From JAICKM01 sp050998805 (lineage in GTDB: Bacteria; Chloroflexota; Chloroflexia; QHBQ01; JAICKM01), in the NCBI GenBank assembly GCA_050998805.1, contig JBPCPV010000030.1, positions 70,495-134,494 on the forward strand: a DNA stretch of 64,000 bases, given 5' to 3'. Under the pieces are notes generated by a model. It made no database searches. It saw only the letters and a program-made list of their open reading frames with translations, and was not told where the DNA came from. Made by a program: the position numbers and the translations under genes. Below are positions 32,138 through 44,246 of this stretch, in pieces (the stretch's first letter is position 1; every line of letters begins with the position of its first letter).

Positions 32138-33811
32138 TCAGAAGCCCCTTCCTGCGTGCGGCTGCTTCCAGTCGGCCTCGTCGGGGTGAGCCAGATCCCA
32201 GAGCGGGCGGCGGCTGCGGACCGGCGGCACCTGGTCGAAGTTGTGCATCGGCGGCGGCGAGGTCGTCGCCCATTCGAGCGTCCAAGCCTCCCACGGGTTG
32301 TCGCCCGCCGGTTTCCCCCTGTAGGCGCTGCCTATCGCGTTCGCCAGGAAGACCGCGACCGATGCCGCCAGCACGAACGCCCCGACCGTCGAGAGCAGGT
32401 TCATCCAGGCCCAGTCGGGCAGGTCGGGGTAGGTGAAGACCCGGCGCGGCATCCCCGCCAGGCCGAGTAGGTGCTGCACGAAAAAGGTCATGTTGAAGCC
32501 GATGAACATCAGCCAGAAGTGGATCGCCCCCAGCCGCTCCGAGAGCAGCCGCCCGGTGATCTTCGGGAACCAGTAGTAGAATGCCCCGAAGACCGCGAAG
32601 AGCGTCCCGCCGAACAGCACATAGTGCATGTGGGCCACCACGAAGTAGGTGTCGGTGAGCTGGCGGTCCACAGGCACGATGGCGAACATCACCCCGGTGA
32701 TCCCGCCTATGGTGAAGAGCACCAGGAAGGCCATTGCGAAGAGCATCGCGGTGCGGAAGCGTATCTTGCCGCCCCAGATCGTCGCCAGCCAGTTGAAGAT
32801 CTTCACCCCGGTCGGCACCGCGATCAACATGCTGGCGAACGAAAACGCGATGTCGAGCGGCAGCCCCATGCCGACCGCGAACATGTGGTGCCCCCAGACG
32901 ACTAAGCTCAGGAAGAAGATGCCGAGCGTGGAGGCGGCGACGAAGCCGTAGCCGTAGATAGTCTTGCGCGAGAAGACCGGGATGATCTCCGAGATCATCC
33001 CGAAGGCAGGCAGCACCATGATGTAGACCTCTGGGTGGCCGAAGGACCAGAAGACGTGCTGCCAGAGCAAGGGCTGCCCGCCATGCGCCACGTCGAAGAA
33101 GTGCGCCTGCAACTGCCGGTCGATCAGCAGCATCACCAGCGCCGCGTTCAGGCTCGGCAGCGCGAGCAGGATCAGGAACGAGTTGATCAGCACCATCCAG
33201 ACGAAGAGCGGCAGCCGCCTCAGCGTCAGCCCCGGCGCGCGCAGCGTCAGGATCGTCACGATCAGGTTGATGGACGCGGCAATCGAGCCGATGCCTGTGG
33301 CGAGCAGGCCGACCACCCAGTAATCCACGCCGCCGTTGCTCGAAAACGGCTTCTCGCTCAACGGCGCGTAGCTGAACCAACCGGCCGCCGGCGCTCCCCC
33401 CGACACGAAGCTGTAGTAGAGCAGCGCGCCGCCGAAGACCAGCAACCAGAAGCTGAGCGCGTTCAGCCTCGGGAAGGCCACGTCGCGCGCCCCGATCATC
33501 AGGGGCACGATGTAGTTCGCGAAGCCGATCAGCATCGGCATCACCACCAGGAAGATCATCGTCGTGCCGTGCATCGTGAAGAGCTGGTTATATGCCTCCG
33601 GCGAAAGAAACGTGTTGCCGGGCGCGCCGAGCTGCACCCTCATCAGCAGCGCCTCGAAGCCGCCGACAACGAAGAAGAAGACCGTGGCGGTCAGGTACAT
33701 GATCCCGATCTGCTTGTGGTCGACTGTGGAGATCCAGGCCAGCAGGCCCTCGTCGGATCGCAGTCTCGGCAACGCCTCGGTCGGTTCGGGAACCATCGGG
33801 ATCGCGCTCAT
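32138..33811 (-). CDS. coxA: Cytochrome c oxidase subunit I (heme-copper, caa3 type)
   Basis: 557 residues. Heme-copper oxidase core: low-spin heme ligand in FTMHGTTMIF, CuB and cross-linked Tyr in WSFGHPEVYIMVLP, the HH pair in VVWGHHMFAVG, and the heme pair in VVAHMHYVLFGG. YGYGF-type segment near HPEVY fits the A1-type K and D channels of aa3 enzymes. It reduces O2 to water and pumps protons. It overlaps coxB by four bases (ATGA). Confidence 0.98.
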   Translation of the reverse strand: MSAIPMVPEPTEALPRLRSDEGLLAWISTVDHKQIGIMYLTATVFFFVVGGFEALLMRVQLGAPGNTFLSPEAYNQLFTMHGTTMIFLVVMPMLIGFANYIVPLMIGARDVAFPRLNALSFWLLVFGGALLYYSFVSGGAPAAGWFSYAPLSEKPFSSNGGVDYWVVGLLATGIGSIAASINLIVTILTLRAPGLTLRRLPLFVWMVLINSFLILLALPSLNAALVMLLIDRQLQAHFFDVAHGGQPLLWQHVFWSFGHPEVYIMVLPAFGMISEIIPVFSRKTIYGYGFVAASTLGIFFLSLVVWGHHMFAVGMGLPLDIAFSFASMLIAVPTGVKIFNWLATIWGGKIRFRTAMLFAMAFLVLFTIGGITGVMFAIVPVDRQLTDTYFVVAHMHYVLFGGTLFAVFGAFYYWFPKITGRLLSERLGAIHFWLMFIGFNMTFFVQHLLGLAGMPRRVFTYPDLPDWAWMNLLSTVGAFVLAASVAVFLANAIGSAYRGKPAGDNPWEAWTLEWATTSPPPMHNFDQVPPVRSRRPLWDLAHPDEADWKQPHAGRGF

Positions 33812-34728
33812 TTCAGGGTCTCCAAGTATGCGGTAAGTGAGTCAAGCTCGTCGTTCGTCAGCCGCAGGTTCGGCATCTTGTTCCCGGGCTTCACTTTCTG
33901 CGGGTCTTCCAGCCATAGCCGAACGTTGTCCGGTGTGTTTTTCAGCACGCCCGCGCCGATCGTCATCCGCGTGGCGAAGTGCGTCAGGTCCGGCCCGACC
34001 TCCGCCTTAGCCGCGGTTCCCGCGATCGCGTGGCAACTGATGCATGTCCGCTGCGTGAATATCTGCGCGCCCCGCGCCGCCGCTGCCTGCACGGCCTGCT
34101 GCGCCGGAGGCCGCTGCGCCGCGATCCATGTGTTGTAGTCCGTCGGCGAGGTCGCTACCGCCTTGATCCGCATCCAGGCATGTTCGTCGCCGCAGAACTC
34201 GGCGCACGCCCCTTCATATGTCCCCGGCCTGTCGGCCTGTAGCCACATGTAGTTCATCTGGCCGGGGATCGTGTCCATCTTCGGCCCAAGCTGGGGTATC
34301 CAGAGGTCGTGTATCACGTCGTCGGAGGTGACCCCCACGAGCCACTTCGTGCCGGTCGGGATGTGTATCTCGTTCGCGCTCACCACGTCGGTGGCCGTAT
34401 AGCGCACCTCCCACCAGAACTGGTGGCCGGTCACCAGCAGGTCGGGCTTGCCGGGGGCCTTCGGGGGCGGCGGGGTCTCAGCGCCCATCGTCGGGATCGT
34501 GAAGCCGAGGATCACCGCAAGCAGCACGGCTGGCGCGATTGTCCAGGCGATCTCGAGCTTGCGGTTGCCGTAGTCCTGGCGAGGCTCGCCGGCCCCGCCG
34601 CGCCGCCAGCGCACCGCCATATAGACGACCAGCCCGGCCACGCCGAGCAGGATCACCGCCGAAATGATCAGCGTCGTGTTGTAGAGGTTCGAGATGTCGT
34701 GCGCCAACGGCGAATTCGGGTCAGGCAT
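33808..34728 (-). CDS. coxB: Cytochrome c oxidase subunit II with fused cytochrome c (caa3)
   Basis: 306 residues. Two N-terminal helices (TTLIISAVILLGVAGLVVYM and IAPAVLLAVILGFTIP), then a CuA domain with TGHQFWWEVRYT, SDDVIHDLWIP and the CuA loop CAEFCGDEHAWM. After a linker (about 215-230) there is a cytochrome c domain with CISCH and distal Met in GNKMPNL. The fused c domain defines a caa3 enzyme. Eight bases overlap with the small upstream gene. Confidence 0.97.
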   Translation of the reverse strand: MPDPNSPLAHDISNLYNTTLIISAVILLGVAGLVVYMAVRWRRGGAGEPRQDYGNRKLEIAWTIAPAVLLAVILGFTIPTMGAETPPPPKAPGKPDLLVTGHQFWWEVRYTATDVVSANEIHIPTGTKWLVGVTSDDVIHDLWIPQLGPKMDTIPGQMNYMWLQADRPGTYEGACAEFCGDEHAWMRIKAVATSPTDYNTWIAAQRPPAQQAVQAAAARGAQIFTQRTCISCHAIAGTAAKAEVGPDLTHFATRMTIGAGVLKNTPDNVRLWLEDPQKVKPGNKMPNLRLTNDELDSLTAYLETLK

Positions 34729-34981
34729 CGGCTTCCCTCCTCATACCCAGCCGGTCGCAGGCGGAGCGCGCCAGCCCCGCCCGTATCGCCTCGGCGGGGT
34801 CGGGGTAGGTCTCCACGGCGCGCGCGGCAGGGGTGTCGCACCAGGTGTAGTACTGCGCGCCCCAGGCGGACTCGACCACGTAGACCGGGCAGCACTCGCC
34901 CTCTATCTTGAGCCAGCGCCCGCCGAGGCTCCATTCGCCTTGCAGCCCCATAGCCGACAGAACCTCCTCCAACCGCGTCAT
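34721..34981 (-). CDS. Small conserved-looking hypothetical protein, first gene of the respiratory operon
   Basis: 86 residues with no membrane segment. The centre is beta-rich (EWSLGGRWLKIEGECCPVYV, then GAQYYTWCD), followed by a helix (DPAEAIRAGLARSA). I recognise no family. RBS GGAGG precedes the ATG by about 7 nt, and the stop overlaps the coxB start by 8 nt, which supports a real, translationally coupled gene. Three Cys residues are present. Confidence 0.6.
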   Translation of the reverse strand: MTRLEEVLSAMGLQGEWSLGGRWLKIEGECCPVYVVESAWGAQYYTWCDTPAARAVETYPDPAEAIRAGLARSACDRLGMRREADA

Positions 34982-35129
34982 CCCCCAAACCTCCAGGTGA
35001 ATAACACTGCTCCGCTGTTTCCAGTCTACAGCGCGCCGGCTACCGCAGTGGTTAAGGGGAGGTGAACACTTTGGGGCAGGTTCGTCAACAATGGTGAACG
35101 GTGACCCTGGTCCTGACTCGATTCATCCA

Positions 35130-35157
35130 CGAACGAACACGAACGAACACGAACTTG
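35130..35157. repeat. Tandem decamer repeat (CGAACGAACA)n
   Basis: Nearly three copies of a 10-nt unit in the long leader of the respiratory operon, the one tandem tract in the window with a period other than 7. Confidence 0.8.
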
Positions 35158-35173
35158 TAAAGGCTTACCAGCG

Positions 35174-35612
35174 ATTATCAGAAACCCGGCAGCGTTCCGG
35201 GGTCGCGTCAGGCACGACGGTCACTCACCGGCTGATAATTCGTGCCTGGCGGGTGATATAAGGTAGTCTTTTGCGACTAGGTGGACGGGCGAGTTTTGGG
35301 TTTTAAGTTCTGAATTACGAAGGCTGATGGGTCGGGATGGGCCGTCCATTAGCAGTAGGCCGCAGGCACTCGATCACTCACTATTTTGCCTCCTCATAGG
35401 CAAAGATACTCCGATCGGGGTATTTTTTGGAAAGCGGGCAAAATGCGCTGCCAGTCTTCTCGGCGCGGCTGCGTGCCGCTCCTCGTTCGGGCACGGAGTA
35501 GGGCGTTTTCGCGCCCCTATTTTTACCCTCTCACTTTATATATCCATTTGAGGGGCGATTTACTGCCGGATTTTGGGGGTTTTGGGGGGCACTGGGGCAA
35601 AGATACCCCAAA
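35174..35612 (-). other. Conserved non-coding element, copy B (respiratory operon leader region)
   Basis: About 440 nt, no credible ORF. Read on the minus strand it has the same ordered blocks as copy A: GTATCTTTGCC hairpin (here duplicated, near 35600 and 35405), the C/A-rich stretch, the 33-nt core (35517-35549, one mismatch), CATCCCGACCCATC (35326-35339), CCCGCCAGGCACGAA (about 35239-35254) and the terminal inverted repeat ATTATCAG/CTGATAAT (35232-35239 and 35174-35181). The outer arm base pair is T-A here and C-G in copy A. It points toward the respiratory operon, whose first ATG is about 190 nt downstream. Confidence 0.75.
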
Positions 35613-35619
35613 TGGAGTA

Positions 35620-36000
35620 GGCCGGGGTCGAGACGGCTCGATGCACGAAAGAGCACGAAAGGTGGTGAGTACGGGGTACGAGGTGGATGGGGGAACGGGA
35701 CGCGGGCTAGGGGCGTTCTAGAGCCGTCTGGGCGGCGCTGCGGGTGTGAAGGGGAAGGGGGCGGCAGGCGGCCTACGGGCGAACAGGTGTTCTGCGGCCA
35801 TCTGGCGCGGTCTGGGGGGCAAACGTCCAGTGCGGAGTGCGGGGCTGGGGGCGGGGCGTCCACGAATGCGGGGCCACGAATGCACGAATGAGGTGGGGCG
35901 GGTGGGACGGTGGGACGGCGGCGGTATAAGGGCGGAGGGCCGCCGGGACGGCGGCGGTACAGGGGCGTGGCGGCACGGCGAGTTGTGAACGGATGTCAGG
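35620..36000. other. Gene-free spacer with degenerate short repeats
   Basis: I see no gene here. It holds short imperfect repeats such as GCACGAAAG, CCACGAATGC, GTGGGACGG and GGACGGCGGCGGTA in several copies. It ends at the comEA promoter. Confidence 0.6.
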
Positions 36001-36008
36001 CAGGGGGC

Positions 36009-36037
36009 TTGACATCGCGGGGCGGACGGCGTATTGT
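36009..36037 (+). promoter_or_regulatory. comEA promoter, leaderless architecture
   Basis: TTGACA (36009-36014), 17-nt spacer, TATTGT (36032-36037), then 6 nt to the ATG at 36044. Confidence 0.7.
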
Positions 36038-36043
36038 AGGGCC

Positions 36044-36727
36044 ATGCTTGGCTGGATACTCATGCACCGTGTCGCGCTGGGCCTGAGCTTGCTCGCGGTC
36101 ATAGCCGTCGGCGGGGCCGCGATGCTCCTGGGATGGGGCACGGGGCTGCCGCCTCAGAACGCGATGCCGGTGGTTGCCGTCTCCACCGCCGGCGATGCGG
36201 TGCCCACACTGCGGGCCGCGACGCATGTCCCCGGCTCTGCCCCGGCGACCGCAGCCGGCAACGTGACCGTCTACGCGACCGGCGCTGTACAGCGCCCCGG
36301 CGTCTACACCATGCGCGCCGGCTCCATAGTCTCCGATCTCCTGGCCGCAGCCGGCGGTCCGAGCGGCGACGCCGACCTCGAGCATATCAACCTAGCAGCC
36401 CACTTGCAGGACGCCCAGCAGATTATCTTCCCCCGCCTCGGCACGCCGAGCGCGGCAGGCGTCTCGGTGCCTGGCGGCGGCGCGTCCACTCCCGGCCCCG
36501 GCGGCACATCTCGAAAAGGCACACTCAGCGGCCCGGTGGACATCAACTCCGCCGACGCCTCCACGTTGGAGGCCCTGCCCGGCATCGGCCCCGCGCTCGC
36601 GGCCCGCATAATCGAGTACCGCACCTCGCACGGGCGTTTCGCCCGCCCGGAAGCGATCCAGGACGTGCCGGGCATCGGCGCGAAGCTCTACGAGCGCATG
36701 AAGGACCAGATCACTGCGGGGCCATAG
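36044..36727 (+). CDS. comEA: ComEA-like DNA-binding protein (SLBB + helix-hairpin-helix)
   Basis: 227 residues from the ATG at 36044. An N-terminal membrane anchor (ALGLSLLAVIAVGGAAMLLG), an SLBB domain about 80-140 (VTVYATGAVQRPGVYTM, SDLLAAAGGP, INLAAHLQDAQQIIFPR), a Gly/Pro/Ser linker, and a C-terminal HhH pair (VDINSADASTLEALPGIGPA, IQDVPGIGAKLYERMK). ComEA binds double-stranded DNA outside the membrane during natural transformation. No comEC gene is in the window. A longer ORF start would run through the promoter. Confidence 0.93.
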   Translation: MLGWILMHRVALGLSLLAVIAVGGAAMLLGWGTGLPPQNAMPVVAVSTAGDAVPTLRAATHVPGSAPATAAGNVTVYATGAVQRPGVYTMRAGSIVSDLLAAAGGPSGDADLEHINLAAHLQDAQQIIFPRLGTPSAAGVSVPGGGASTPGPGGTSRKGTLSGPVDINSADASTLEALPGIGPALAARIIEYRTSHGRFARPEAIQDVPGIGAKLYERMKDQITAGP

Positions 36728-36730
36728 TTC

Positions 36731-36760
36731 TTAGTGCGTATTACGTAGTGCGTAGTGCGT
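36731..36760. repeat. Heptanucleotide tract (GTAGTGC)n
   Basis: Imperfect 7-nt repeats just after comEA, the same unit as inside ctaA-ctaB at 29125. A short degenerate stretch of similar sequence lies at 37890-37908. Confidence 0.85.
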
Positions 36761-36766
36761 CGCAAA

Positions 36767-36796
36767 TTGGCAATGCCCGCCCCTTTCGGGTACAAT
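36767..36796 (+). promoter_or_regulatory. Candidate promoter upstream of the 36863 gene
   Basis: TTGGCA (36767-36772), 18-nt spacer, TACAAT (36791-36796). The heptamer tract at 36812-36850 lies in the resulting 5' leader. Confidence 0.55.
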
Positions 36797-36811
36797 AGAG
36801 TTAACAACTGT

Positions 36812-36850
36812 TGGCTGAAAGCTGAAAGCTGAAAGCTGAAAGCTGACCGC
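36812..36850. repeat. Heptanucleotide tract (GCTGAAA)n in a 5' leader
   Basis: Four or five copies, period 7, ending with GCTGACCGCT just before the RBS TAAGGAG of the next gene. Confidence 0.92.
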
Positions 36851-36862
36851 TAAGGAGTCTTT

Positions 36863-37894
36863 ATGCCTGTTCTTGCCACCGCCGAGCGCGTGGTGAAATG
36901 CCCGACCGGACACTGCCCCGGCTGGATCACAATTGACGACGCCCGCCCGCAGACGGTGCCTTGCCGCTACTGCCGGGTGACGGTCAACACACTCAGCTAT
37001 CTGCTGGAGAACACGTCGGACCCCGTCGGGGGGCGGACTCATGCTCTGCCTCACACGGTCCACGAGGCGTTCAACGGCCTGCTGCTGGCCGTCGCCGGCA
37101 TGACCGGAGGCAACGTCTACCTACGCCCGATTGACCGCACCATAGTCAGCTTGATGCCGAGCACTCGGGGCGTGATCATTGAGTACAACCCGGTGGTCGC
37201 ACGGCGTGCGGGGCCTGCCGCAGTCGCTGCCATGATATTCCACTACCTGTTGCACATCGAGCAGCACCCGCGCAACGAAAAGCTGCTTGGCCTGGTCGTC
37301 AAGCCGGGCGGGCGGGACCGCGAGGCGCTGCAACCCGCCGCGAACTCGCTTTTGACGCTGGCCGACCACGCCTGGATCGCCTCGCGCATCGCCGAGATCG
37401 ACCCCGGCCTACCGGCCGCCGCCCGCGCTTGGGGCTTGCCTGCCGCCGAGATGCTGACCGGCAACGAGACATTCTTTCCGGCCTATATGGCCGAGCGCAA
37501 CCGCCGCTGGATCATGGACGAGTTCGCCGCCCCCGACGCGACCCCGGAGGCCGCTTCCGCCGCGCTGCTCGACCGGCTTGCTTCACTTAGCGCGCGGTTT
37601 TTCGCCGCCCACCGAGAGGATCTGCGCCGCGCGGTCGTCGCACTACAGCTCACGGACTTCGGGCTGCGCGACCCTGATCGAGTGCCGACCTACCAGGCCG
37701 CGCTCGAAGCCGCCGGATTGCCCAACGTAGACGCCTCTGTGGGCATCGCCCAGCATCTTGTCGCCGACCTGACCGAGATCCGGGCGGCTTCTCCGGCACC
37801 CGACCCCGGCTCGTACCGCCGCGCCCTAGACGCTGGCCTGAAGGCGCTGAACCTGCATACCTCGTTCGAGGTCCAACCTCTGAAGGCTGCGTAG
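36863..37894 (+). CDS. Hypothetical protein with N-terminal zinc ribbon
   Basis: 343 residues. The N-terminus has CPTGHCPG and CRYC, giving a likely four-Cys zinc ribbon (residues 13-42). The rest is mostly helical without membrane segments; a central part reads VVARRAGPAAVAAMIFHYLL, followed by HIEQHPRNEK, which superficially resembles a helix with clustered His but is not a recognised metalloprotease site. No family recognised. RBS AAGGAG is 6 nt before the ATG. SecA follows after 50 nt. Confidence 0.7.
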   Translation: MPVLATAERVVKCPTGHCPGWITIDDARPQTVPCRYCRVTVNTLSYLLENTSDPVGGRTHALPHTVHEAFNGLLLAVAGMTGGNVYLRPIDRTIVSLMPSTRGVIIEYNPVVARRAGPAAVAAMIFHYLLHIEQHPRNEKLLGLVVKPGGRDREALQPAANSLLTLADHAWIASRIAEIDPGLPAAARAWGLPAAEMLTGNETFFPAYMAERNRRWIMDEFAAPDATPEAASAALLDRLASLSARFFAAHREDLRRAVVALQLTDFGLRDPDRVPTYQAALEAAGLPNVDASVGIAQHLVADLTEIRAASPAPDPGSYRRALDAGLKALNLHTSFEVQPLKAA

Positions 37895-37944
37895 TACGTA
37901 TTGCGTAATTATCTGAAGATAGGCACTAGGAAAAGGGGATAGAA

Positions 37945-42699
<4,755 letters not shown>

Positions 42700-42721
42700 T
42701 GCCCGTGGCAGGAGGGTTGAG

Positions 42722-42964
42722 ATGCTGACAAACTATATTCGGGCTGCTATGTCACATGCCCGGTACGAGATCTTGGCGGACGACGGCACCTTCTACGGCG
42801 AAATCCCAGGACTCGGAGGAGTTTATGCCAACGCGGACACGCTCGAGGCTTGCCGTGAGGAGTTGGAGGAAGTGTTGGAAGAGTGGCTGCTGCTCGGTAT
42901 CTCCCGCCATGACCCTCTGCCGGTGGTGGACGGGATAGAGCTGGTGATCAGAGAAGTAGCCTAG
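42722..42964 (+). CDS. HicB-like antitoxin-family protein
   Basis: 80 residues. HicB signature: HARYEILADDGTFYGEIPGL, GVYANADTLEACREELEEVL, EEWLLLGISRHDPLPVVDGI. These small proteins usually neutralise a HicA RNase toxin encoded next to them. RBS AGGAGG is 7 nt before the ATG. Only a 14-codon ORF (42964-43008) follows; no HicA domain is present, so the gene is solitary. Confidence 0.85.
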   Translation: MLTNYIRAAMSHARYEILADDGTFYGEIPGLGGVYANADTLEACREELEEVLEEWLLLGISRHDPLPVVDGIELVIREVA

Positions 42965-43008
42965 TGCCTCCAGCTGGTATTGACCGAGACGATTGGGAAA
43001 AGCTCTGA
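42964..43008 (+). pseudogene. Possible HicA remnant
   Basis: A GTG overlapping the hicB stop opens a 14-residue frame, MPPAGIDRDDWEKL, then a stop. HicA toxins often begin with a similar short Pro-rich start and a helix. The match is too short to be certain. Confidence 0.2.
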
Positions 43009-43157
43009 TACCGCCACTCTGAGCGGAGCTTTGTAAAATCTGGCGCACGAATGTAAAATCGCCCGTTTCTTGGCACTGGCCTTCCTGCTATGATGGGTGT
43101 GGAACCGACAGATGTTGGCAACTGCTTTTAGCAGCAGGCGCATTACGAAAGATTAAG

Positions 43158-43180
43158 TGTAGGAGCGGGTCTGAGACCCG
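43158..43180 (+). repeat. Palindromic repeat, copy 2 (tatA leader)
   Basis: GTAGGAGCGGGTCTGAGACC followed by CGC, with the same GCGGGTCT-G-AGACCCGC palindrome as at 1911-1935. It lies about 30 nt before the tatA start codon. Confidence 0.8.
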
Positions 43181-43209
43181 CCTCCACGGCAAAGAATGGG
43201 AGAATTACT

Positions 43210-43464
43210 ATGTTCGAGGGTATTTTGCAGCCGACTCACCTCGTGCTCATACTGGCGATTGTGCTGATCATCTTTGGCCCAGGCAAGCTACCGGGCATTG
43301 GCAAGACACTCGGCAGCAGCATCCGCGAGTTCCGCGACTCTATCGGTCACGGCGAATCCGATCAGGTCGCTGTCGTGCCCGTCCAGCCCGTGCATTCGGT
43401 GGCCGACACCCAGGCGGTCGCTATTCAGCCGACCAGCACCCAGCCACCGACTTCCGGCACCTAA
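43210..43464 (+). CDS. tatA: TatA/TatE twin-arginine translocase subunit
   Basis: 84 residues. One N-terminal helix (LVLILAIVLIIF), the conserved FGPGKLPGIGKTLGSSIREF hinge and amphipathic helix, then a polar low-complexity tail. It forms the protein-conducting oligomer of the Tat pathway. The Rieske protein in this window has a Tat-type signal. No tatC is present. Confidence 0.95.
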   Translation: MFEGILQPTHLVLILAIVLIIFGPGKLPGIGKTLGSSIREFRDSIGHGESDQVAVVPVQPVHSVADTQAVAIQPTSTQPPTSGT

Positions 43465-43497
43465 CACTCCGACTTTACGCAGCCGAATCTGCGAAAA

Positions 43498-43526
43498 TTG
43501 ACAAGCCGGCGCTCCTCGCGTATAAT
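43498..43526 (+). promoter_or_regulatory. suf operon promoter
   Basis: TTGACA (43498-43503), 17-nt spacer, TATAAT (43521-43526), both perfect. The start point is near 43533, 25 nt before sufR; an imperfect symmetric stretch GTAGGTTGAGATAG after the -10 box could be an operator. Confidence 0.85.
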
Positions 43527-43557
43527 GTAGGTTGAGATAGCGAAAGGAGCGCCCGTT

Positions 43558-44214
43558 ATGTCTGTTTCTCACCTACGGGGCCTGCCGAGCCAACAGCAGA
43601 CGCCACGTATTGTCTTGATGCGCCTGCTACAGAAGCGCGGCCAGGCGACGATCAAGGATATGGAACTCGCGCTCGGAGTCACGGCTACCGCCGTGCGCGA
43701 GCAGTTGGCGCACCTGATGGCCGAGGGCGTCGTGGACGCCGTGCGGGTGCGCGGCGACATTGGCCGTCCCTTCTATGCCTACCGGCTGACCGATAAGGCG
43801 CAGGAACTCTTCCCCAAGGACTACGGCACGCTCGCACGCTTGCTCCTCGAAGAGGCGCTGTCGCTCTTCGGCCCCGACGCCTACGCCGAACTCCTGGAGC
43901 GCGTGAGCAGCCGCCTCGCCGAGGATTATGCCGGCGACGTGCCCGGCCACGGGTTGGAAGATAAGCTCTATGGCCTCTCCTCGCTGCTGGTCGAGCGCGG
44001 TTTCGAGAGCGCGGTCACCCGCACCGCAGAAGGCTTTGTGCTCCACGCGACGACTTGCCCCTACTTCGCCGTAGTCAAAGACCACCGTGAAATCTGCGAC
44101 ATGGAGCAGGATATGATGTCGAAGCTCCTCGACGCCGACGTACAACTCGGCCCCTGTATGCTCGAGGGCCACTCGGCGTGCCAGTTCAGCGTAAAGCCAC
44201 GAACTTCTGAATAA
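43558..44214 (+). CDS. sufR: SufR-like Fe-S-responsive repressor
   Basis: 218 residues. Residues about 18-80 form a winged helix (IVLMRLLQKRGQATIKDMEL, GVTATAVREQLAHL, GDIGRPFYAYRLTDKA). The C-terminal region has four Cys, in TTCPYFAVV, HREICDME, GPCMLEG and HSACQFSV, the cluster ligands of SufR. It would repress the suf operon when Fe-S supply is adequate. It is first in the operon, so self-regulation is likely. Confidence 0.92.
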   Translation: MSVSHLRGLPSQQQTPRIVLMRLLQKRGQATIKDMELALGVTATAVREQLAHLMAEGVVDAVRVRGDIGRPFYAYRLTDKAQELFPKDYGTLARLLLEEALSLFGPDAYAELLERVSSRLAEDYAGDVPGHGLEDKLYGLSSLLVERGFESAVTRTAEGFVLHATTCPYFAVVKDHREICDMEQDMMSKLLDADVQLGPCMLEGHSACQFSVKPRTSE

Positions 44215-44246
44215 CACGCAATACTGAAAGGATGTAGAAGCATTTT

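Noticed and set aside
34982..36043. Integrated mobile element in the 1-kb gene-free region
   Set aside because: No transposase, integrase or clear target-site duplication; the shared blocks with copy A are better described as a conserved non-coding element.
36812..36850. CRISPR or tRNA-like structure in heptamer tracts
   Set aside because: Unit is 7 nt with no spacers; no cloverleaf can be drawn.
42961..43143. 60-residue minus-strand frame between hicB and tatA
   Set aside because: No RBS, no recognisable domain, and no reason to be transcribed.
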